Source: Mycobacterium gallinarum (GTDB lineage Bacteria > Actinomycetota > Actinomycetes > Mycobacteriales > Mycobacteriaceae). Taken from it: a DNA stretch of 64,000 nt. The notes beneath the pieces were generated by a model. It had not been told where the DNA came from. It saw only the letters and a list, made by a program, of their open reading frames with translations, and made no database searches. The translations under genes were made by a program, and so were the position numbers. Positions 60,074 to 64,000 of the stretch are shown piece after piece (positions within the stretch are counted from its first letter, which is position 1; each line of letters starts with the position of its first letter). Location of the stretch: assembly GCF_010726765.1 (NCBI RefSeq), contig NZ_AP022601.1, positions 248,001-312,000 of the forward strand, in the 5' to 3' direction.

Positions 60074-61525
60074 ATGGCCGAATCGAGCTTCGTCGACAGC
60101 TATGACCTCTATATCGACGGCAGTTGGGTCGAGGCGGACAGCGGGCGGTACGACGTCCTCAACCCGGCGACCGAGCAGGTGATCGCCACAGCGCCGGATG
60201 CCGGCGCCGAGCAGGTCCAGCAGGCCATCGGCGCGGCGCGAAACGCCTTCGAGTCGTGGGCCGCCGCCGAAGCCGCGGAACGGTCGCGCTGCCTGCAGCA
60301 GCTCAGCGACGCGCTGCTTGCGCGTGGCGACGAGATCAATGCGCTCGCTCAGGCCGAGTGGGGCTGCACAGCAAATGAACGCCTGATCCACGTCGACGGG
60401 CCGGCGTTCATGGTCGGACACGCTGCGGAGCTGGCGATGGAGCCGGCCGAGACGCCGATGGATGCTTGGGGTGCGGCCGGCACCACCCTGTTGCGCTACG
60501 AGCCGCTCGGCGTGGTGGCAGCGATGACGCCATGGAACTTCCCGCACACCCTCAACGTGATGAAGCTGGGTGCCGCGCTCGCCGCCGGCAACACGCTGGT
60601 GCTCAAGCCGTCTCCGCTGACCCCGTTGGCCGGTCTGGCACTCGCGCGACTCATCCACGACGAGACCGATATTCCGCCGGGCGTCGTCAACGTCGTCACT
60701 CCAAGCAGCGTCGAGGCCAGCCGGATCTTGACCCTCGACCCGCGGGTGGACATGGTGAGTTTCACGGGCAGCTCCGCGGTCGGCCGGGATGTGATGGCAG
60801 GCGCTGCAACAACGATGAAGCGAATTCTGCTCGAGTGCGGCGGCAAATCGGCGAGCATTCTGCTCGACGACGTCGAGCTGACCGATGACATGCTCGAACG
60901 GTTGCTTTTCGAGGGCTGCACGCTGCACGCGGGACAGGCATGCATTCTCAACAGCCGCCTGTTGGTTCCCGACGCGCTGCACGACGACGTCGTCGACCGC
61001 TTGGCCGCGTTGGCGCGCAACGTGATTGTGGGGGATCCCACCGATTCGGCGGTCGGAATGGGACCGCTGATCAGCCGTGGACACCTGGAGAGGGTCGAGG
61101 GTTTCGTGAGACGGGCCGAGGCCGACGGCGCGAAGATCGTCGCCGGTGGACGGCGCCCCAAGGATGTCGACCGCGGCTTCTACTTCGAGCCCACCGTTTT
61201 GACCGATGCCGCCGCCGAGTCGTACATCGCGCAGGAGGAGGTGTTCGGTCCGGTGCTGACCGTGATGCGTTATCGCGACGACGACGAAGCGGTTGCGATT
61301 GCCAATAATTCGGCCTACGGGCTCGGTGGCGCGGTGTGGGGTGGCGACATCGAGCGCGGACTCGGCATTGCGCGACGGATCAGAACGGGTCAGGTCTCGA
61401 TCAACGGCACAATTCCTGGAGACGCGCCGTTCGGCGGGTTCAAGCAGAGCGGTATCGGACGTGAAGGCGGCGTCATGGGTTTGCGGGCGTACATGGAGCC
61501 GAAGGCGATCGGAGTGCCTGCGTGA
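60074..61525 (+). CDS. Aldehyde dehydrogenase
   Basis: A 483-aa ALDH: AAMTPWNFPHTLNV, catalytic Glu in LECGGKSASILL, catalytic Cys in AGQACILNSRLL, and NGTIPGDAPFGGFKQSGIGREGG near the end. It is distinct from the 25281 ALDH. ATG 60074 is the only good start after the leader ORF. It overlaps the CoA-transferase start in GTGA, so the acid it produces is probably handed to that enzyme for CoA activation. Confidence 0.9.
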   Translation: MAESSFVDSYDLYIDGSWVEADSGRYDVLNPATEQVIATAPDAGAEQVQQAIGAARNAFESWAAAEAAERSRCLQQLSDALLARGDEINALAQAEWGCTANERLIHVDGPAFMVGHAAELAMEPAETPMDAWGAAGTTLLRYEPLGVVAAMTPWNFPHTLNVMKLGAALAAGNTLVLKPSPLTPLAGLALARLIHDETDIPPGVVNVVTPSSVEASRILTLDPRVDMVSFTGSSAVGRDVMAGAATTMKRILLECGGKSASILLDDVELTDDMLERLLFEGCTLHAGQACILNSRLLVPDALHDDVVDRLAALARNVIVGDPTDSAVGMGPLISRGHLERVEGFVRRAEADGAKIVAGGRRPKDVDRGFYFEPTVLTDAAAESYIAQEEVFGPVLTVMRYRDDDEAVAIANNSAYGLGGAVWGGDIERGLGIARRIRTGQVSINGTIPGDAPFGGFKQSGIGREGGVMGLRAYMEPKAIGVPA

Positions 61526-63879
61526 CCGGAGCGCTGGCCGGGCTGCGGGTCGTCGAACTCGGAACCGACATCACCGCACCGTATTGCACGAAACTTCTCG
61601 TCGACCTCGGTGCTGACGTCGTCAAGATCGAGTCGCAGTCCGGCGATCCGCTGCGAAGCTGGGGCGCGTCCGGTGGCCTGTTCGAATATCTGAATGCCGG
61701 AAAGCGGGGATTGACAGTCGATCTCGATTCTGCCGGTGAAGAGGTCCGCGATCTGATAGCACAAGCCGATCTATTGGTCGAGAATCTCGCACCGGGTTCG
61801 TCGCTTCGCTGGGACTGGGGTATCGACGACGACAGCCTGCGACAGATCAATCCGAACCTTGTCGTCGTTCGGATTTCTGACTATGGACAGGACGGGCCAC
61901 GATGTGACCGCCAATCGACGCCATTGACGGTCCAGGCTGCATCCGGATGGGTGAGCACTCGTGAGCCTGACCGGCCGCCCGTGCAGTCCGGTGCGCGTAT
62001 CCCCGAGTACATCGCCGGTGGCTATGCCGCGCTCGGTGCGTTGACGGCATTGCGGATCGCCGCCGGCACCGACCGGGTGGTCGAGGTCGACGTGTCGACG
62101 TTCGAGGCGCTGTTGTCGACCCTGCCCTACCCGATGCTGATGGCAGCACGCTTGAAAAGCATGGGCTTACCGCCTAATTCAAAGGCCGGACCGATGCTGG
62201 GTATCGTGCGTGCCGCGGACGGGTGGATCGGGATCAACTGTCTCACCGGCCAGCACTGGCTCGACGTGTGCGCGATGGTCGGACTTCCCGAATTCGGTGA
62301 GAAGCAGATCGCCATCATGCTGGGTGGGCCTGAGCGCGACGAATTCTTCGCCAAGGCACAGCCGTTTCTCGACTCGATGACCGTGGCCGACCTCGTGGAG
62401 CTGAGCCAGGCGATGCGGATACCCGCGGCACCCATCAACGACGGCGCAACGATTCTGGACTCACCTCAATACCGAGATCGTGGGTTCTTCATCGAGAGTG
62501 ACGTTGCGGGCGCGCGGTTTTCGCGACCGGGAGCTCCGTTCCGATTCTCTAGGACGCCGGTGGGCGCCCCGACGCCTGCGCCACGGCTGGGGGACCACGC
62601 CGCGGACTGGGGTGCTCGTGCTGACGCTCCGTCACCCGCTGTCCAGGAGCGCGTCGATTCGCCATTCGCCGGCCTGAAGGTATTTGACCTGAGCACCTTC
62701 TGGTCCGGCGCCTATCTCACCATGTACCTGGGTGCGTTCGGCGCAGACGTCGTCAAGGTGGAATCGATCCAACGTCCCGACGGACATCGGTATTCGGGTT
62801 CGCTGCTTCGCAACAGCGATGACTGGTACGAAGTCGGGCCGATGTGGCAGGCCACCAATCTCAACAAGCGCGACATCACCTTGGACTTGACGTCGGAGGC
62901 CGGCCGTGAACTTGCACTGCGGCTTGCCGCTGAGGCCGACGTGGTGGTCGAGAACTTCTCGCCACGCGTGGTGGAGCAGTTCGGACTGGATTACGACTCG
63001 TTGGTGGAGGTCAATCCAGACGTGATCATGGTGCGCATGCCCGGCCTGGGGCTCGAGGGTCCTTGGCGCGACTACGTCGGGTGGGCGCTGAACTTCGAGC
63101 AGCTATCGGGAATGTCGGCGGCTACCGGCTATCCCGACGGCCCACCATGCAACCTGCAGGGACCCGCGGATCCGGTCGTCGGTACGCACGCCACCGCCGC
63201 GCTCCTGGCCGCACTCGAACACAAGCGCAAAACCGGTGAGGGTCAACTCATCGAGGTCGCTCAGATCGAAGTCGGGGCCGTGGTGACGGCTGAACCGGTC
63301 ATCGAATACTCGTTGACCGGTCGAGTGCCCGAGCGAGAGGGAAACCGGCACCGCAGCTACGCACAGGGTGTCTACCGTGCCGCCGGTGAGGACGAATGGG
63401 TGGCCATCTCGGTGCGTGACGATGCCGACTGGGTCGCGACGCTCGACGTGATCGGCAGGCCTGAGCTCGCTGACGATCCGCGGTTCGGCACCGCGGAGGC
63501 GCGCTTAACCAACCACGATGCGTTCGACGAGGTCTTACGCGAGTGGACGGCCACGCAGAATCCGGATGAGGCCGCCGACGCACTGCGGCGCCGCGGTGTG
63601 CCTGCGGAGCGATTACTGACCGGCGACCGAATGTACGACGTCGACCAGCTCGACGCGCGAGGCTTCTACGAAGAGCTCGAGCACCCGCTCTCGGGCCGAC
63701 AAAGATACCCGGGCTGGCCTTTTCGGATCACGCCCGGACCGTCGCGACATCACCACACGCCGTCGCCGACACTCGGTCAGCACAATGCCGAAGTATTGGC
63801 CGGGTTGGGCCTGTCCGAAGAGGAAGTCACAACGCTACGCGAGCAGAAGGTCATCGGTGACCGGCTACTCAACTCCTAG
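61522..63879 (+). CDS. Two-domain CaiB/BaiF CoA-transferase
   Basis: A 785-aa protein with two tandem family III CoA-transferase domains. The first starts LAGLRVVELGTDITAPYCTKLLVDLGADVVKIE and the second, near residue 380, FAGLKVFDLSTFWSGAYLTMYLGAFGADVVKVE. Ordinary members are about 400 aa and form interlocked dimers, so this is an internal fusion of both protomers. Domain 2 keeps QGPADPVVGTHATAALLAAL; domain 1 has the corresponding IAGGYAALGALTALRIA. Which domain is catalytic cannot be told. It probably moves CoA onto the acid made by the preceding ALDH. Confidence 0.9.
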   Translation: MTGALAGLRVVELGTDITAPYCTKLLVDLGADVVKIESQSGDPLRSWGASGGLFEYLNAGKRGLTVDLDSAGEEVRDLIAQADLLVENLAPGSSLRWDWGIDDDSLRQINPNLVVVRISDYGQDGPRCDRQSTPLTVQAASGWVSTREPDRPPVQSGARIPEYIAGGYAALGALTALRIAAGTDRVVEVDVSTFEALLSTLPYPMLMAARLKSMGLPPNSKAGPMLGIVRAADGWIGINCLTGQHWLDVCAMVGLPEFGEKQIAIMLGGPERDEFFAKAQPFLDSMTVADLVELSQAMRIPAAPINDGATILDSPQYRDRGFFIESDVAGARFSRPGAPFRFSRTPVGAPTPAPRLGDHAADWGARADAPSPAVQERVDSPFAGLKVFDLSTFWSGAYLTMYLGAFGADVVKVESIQRPDGHRYSGSLLRNSDDWYEVGPMWQATNLNKRDITLDLTSEAGRELALRLAAEADVVVENFSPRVVEQFGLDYDSLVEVNPDVIMVRMPGLGLEGPWRDYVGWALNFEQLSGMSAATGYPDGPPCNLQGPADPVVGTHATAALLAALEHKRKTGEGQLIEVAQIEVGAVVTAEPVIEYSLTGRVPEREGNRHRSYAQGVYRAAGEDEWVAISVRDDADWVATLDVIGRPELADDPRFGTAEARLTNHDAFDEVLREWTATQNPDEAADALRRRGVPAERLLTGDRMYDVDQLDARGFYEELEHPLSGRQRYPGWPFRITPGPSRHHHTPSPTLGQHNAEVLAGLGLSEEEVTTLREQKVIGDRLLNS

Positions 63880-63884
63880 CCGGC

Positions 63885-64000
63885 TCAGGCGTCCACCATC
63901 GCGGCGATCGTGTCTACGACGCATGCCGGACGGTCTGAGCCCTCCACCTCGACCGTGACCCGAACGGTGGCCCGGCCACCTTTCTCGTTGCGCTCCACCT
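63885..64000 (-). CDS. C-terminal fragment of a MaoC-type dehydratase (right edge)
   Basis: On the minus strand the frame is open from the right edge and ends VEVEGSDRPACVVDTIAAMVDA then TGA (63887-63885). The sequence NEKGGRATVRVTVEVEGSDRPACV is typical of the C-terminal strand of MaoC-like hydratases. It converges on the CoA-transferase, 5 bp away. Only about 38 residues are in the window. Confidence 0.65.
   Translation of the reverse strand, partial: VERNEKGGRATVRVTVEVEGSDRPACVVDTIAAMVDA

Overview
The window is a high-GC actinobacterial segment, most probably from a fast-growing environmental mycobacterium (Mycolicibacterium-like). Support comes from an MmpL transporter, an R2lox oxidase that keeps all six metal ligands and both cross-link residues at the Mycobacterium tuberculosis Rv0233 numbering, F420-type luciferase-like oxidoreductases, NDMA/mycofactocin-type dehydrogenases, an igr-like steroid side-chain operon, and many TANNNT-N6-start (leaderless) promoters. 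I saw no rRNA, tRNA, CRISPR array, insertion sequence or prophage. Almost everything is lipid, steroid or terpenoid-type catabolism plus its regulators.

Layout. 0-4.2 kb: end of an unidentified gene, a TauD dioxygenase/LLM/CMD operon, then a divergent Ltp2-like thiolase-fold protein and a Zn-ribbon OB-fold protein. 4.2-9.1 kb: relic of an LLM gene, mmpL, R2lox and a TVP38-type membrane protein. 9.1-14.3 kb: LLM, SDR, alkylsulfatase-like MBL and sulfotransferase on the minus strand, divergent from an IclR regulator. 14.4-17.1 kb: permease, PAS-ANTAR and MerR genes, flanked by two IclR tails, one of them a relic. 17.1-24.1 kb: SDR and KstD-like flavoprotein with a TetR, then an ADH/sulfotransferase and MBL/VOC divergent pair. 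24.1-27.6 kb: NDMA-type ADH, ALDH and SDR.

27.7-36.4 kb: a TetR gene, four genes of a DapB-like NAD(P)-binding family, a substrate-binding protein without a signal peptide, a P450 and an esterase. Four copies of a 21-bp operator tie the TetR to this block. 36.5-49.3 kb: seven SDRs, a Bfd-type ferredoxin, a nonsense-interrupted ABM-like gene, an AveC-like membrane protein with four further membrane proteins (two very small), a fifth DapB-like gene, a VOC protein and an acyl-CoA synthetase. Many promoters here carry GAGAA/TTCTC palindromes. 49.3-52.9 kb: a SnoaL-like gene with an in-frame stop, a CoA-transferase that seems to start at ATT, a P450 and an orphan protein.

53.0-59.8 kb is a minus-strand operon: P450, acyl-CoA dehydrogenase, MaoC-type hydratase, Zn-ribbon OB-fold protein, second acyl-CoA dehydrogenase, MaoC, Ltp2-like aldolase and TetR. 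It follows the order of the mycobacterial igr operon, which removes the last propionyl unit of the cholesterol side chain, but the ChsH2 function is split into two genes. 59.9-64 kb: a 22-codon leader ORF, ALDH, a two-domain CaiB CoA-transferase and the tail of a MaoC gene.

Working model (inference): P450s, dioxygenase and LLM enzymes oxidise an alicyclic or steroid/terpenoid substrate. SDRs, ADH and ALDH take alcohols to acids. The AMP-ligase and CaiB proteins make CoA thioesters. The igr-like set then removes a short side chain. Sulfotransferase and alkylsulfatase-like genes occur as two parallel sets, hinting at a sulfated or sulfate-like intermediate. At least four genes show decay, so the region is evolving actively.
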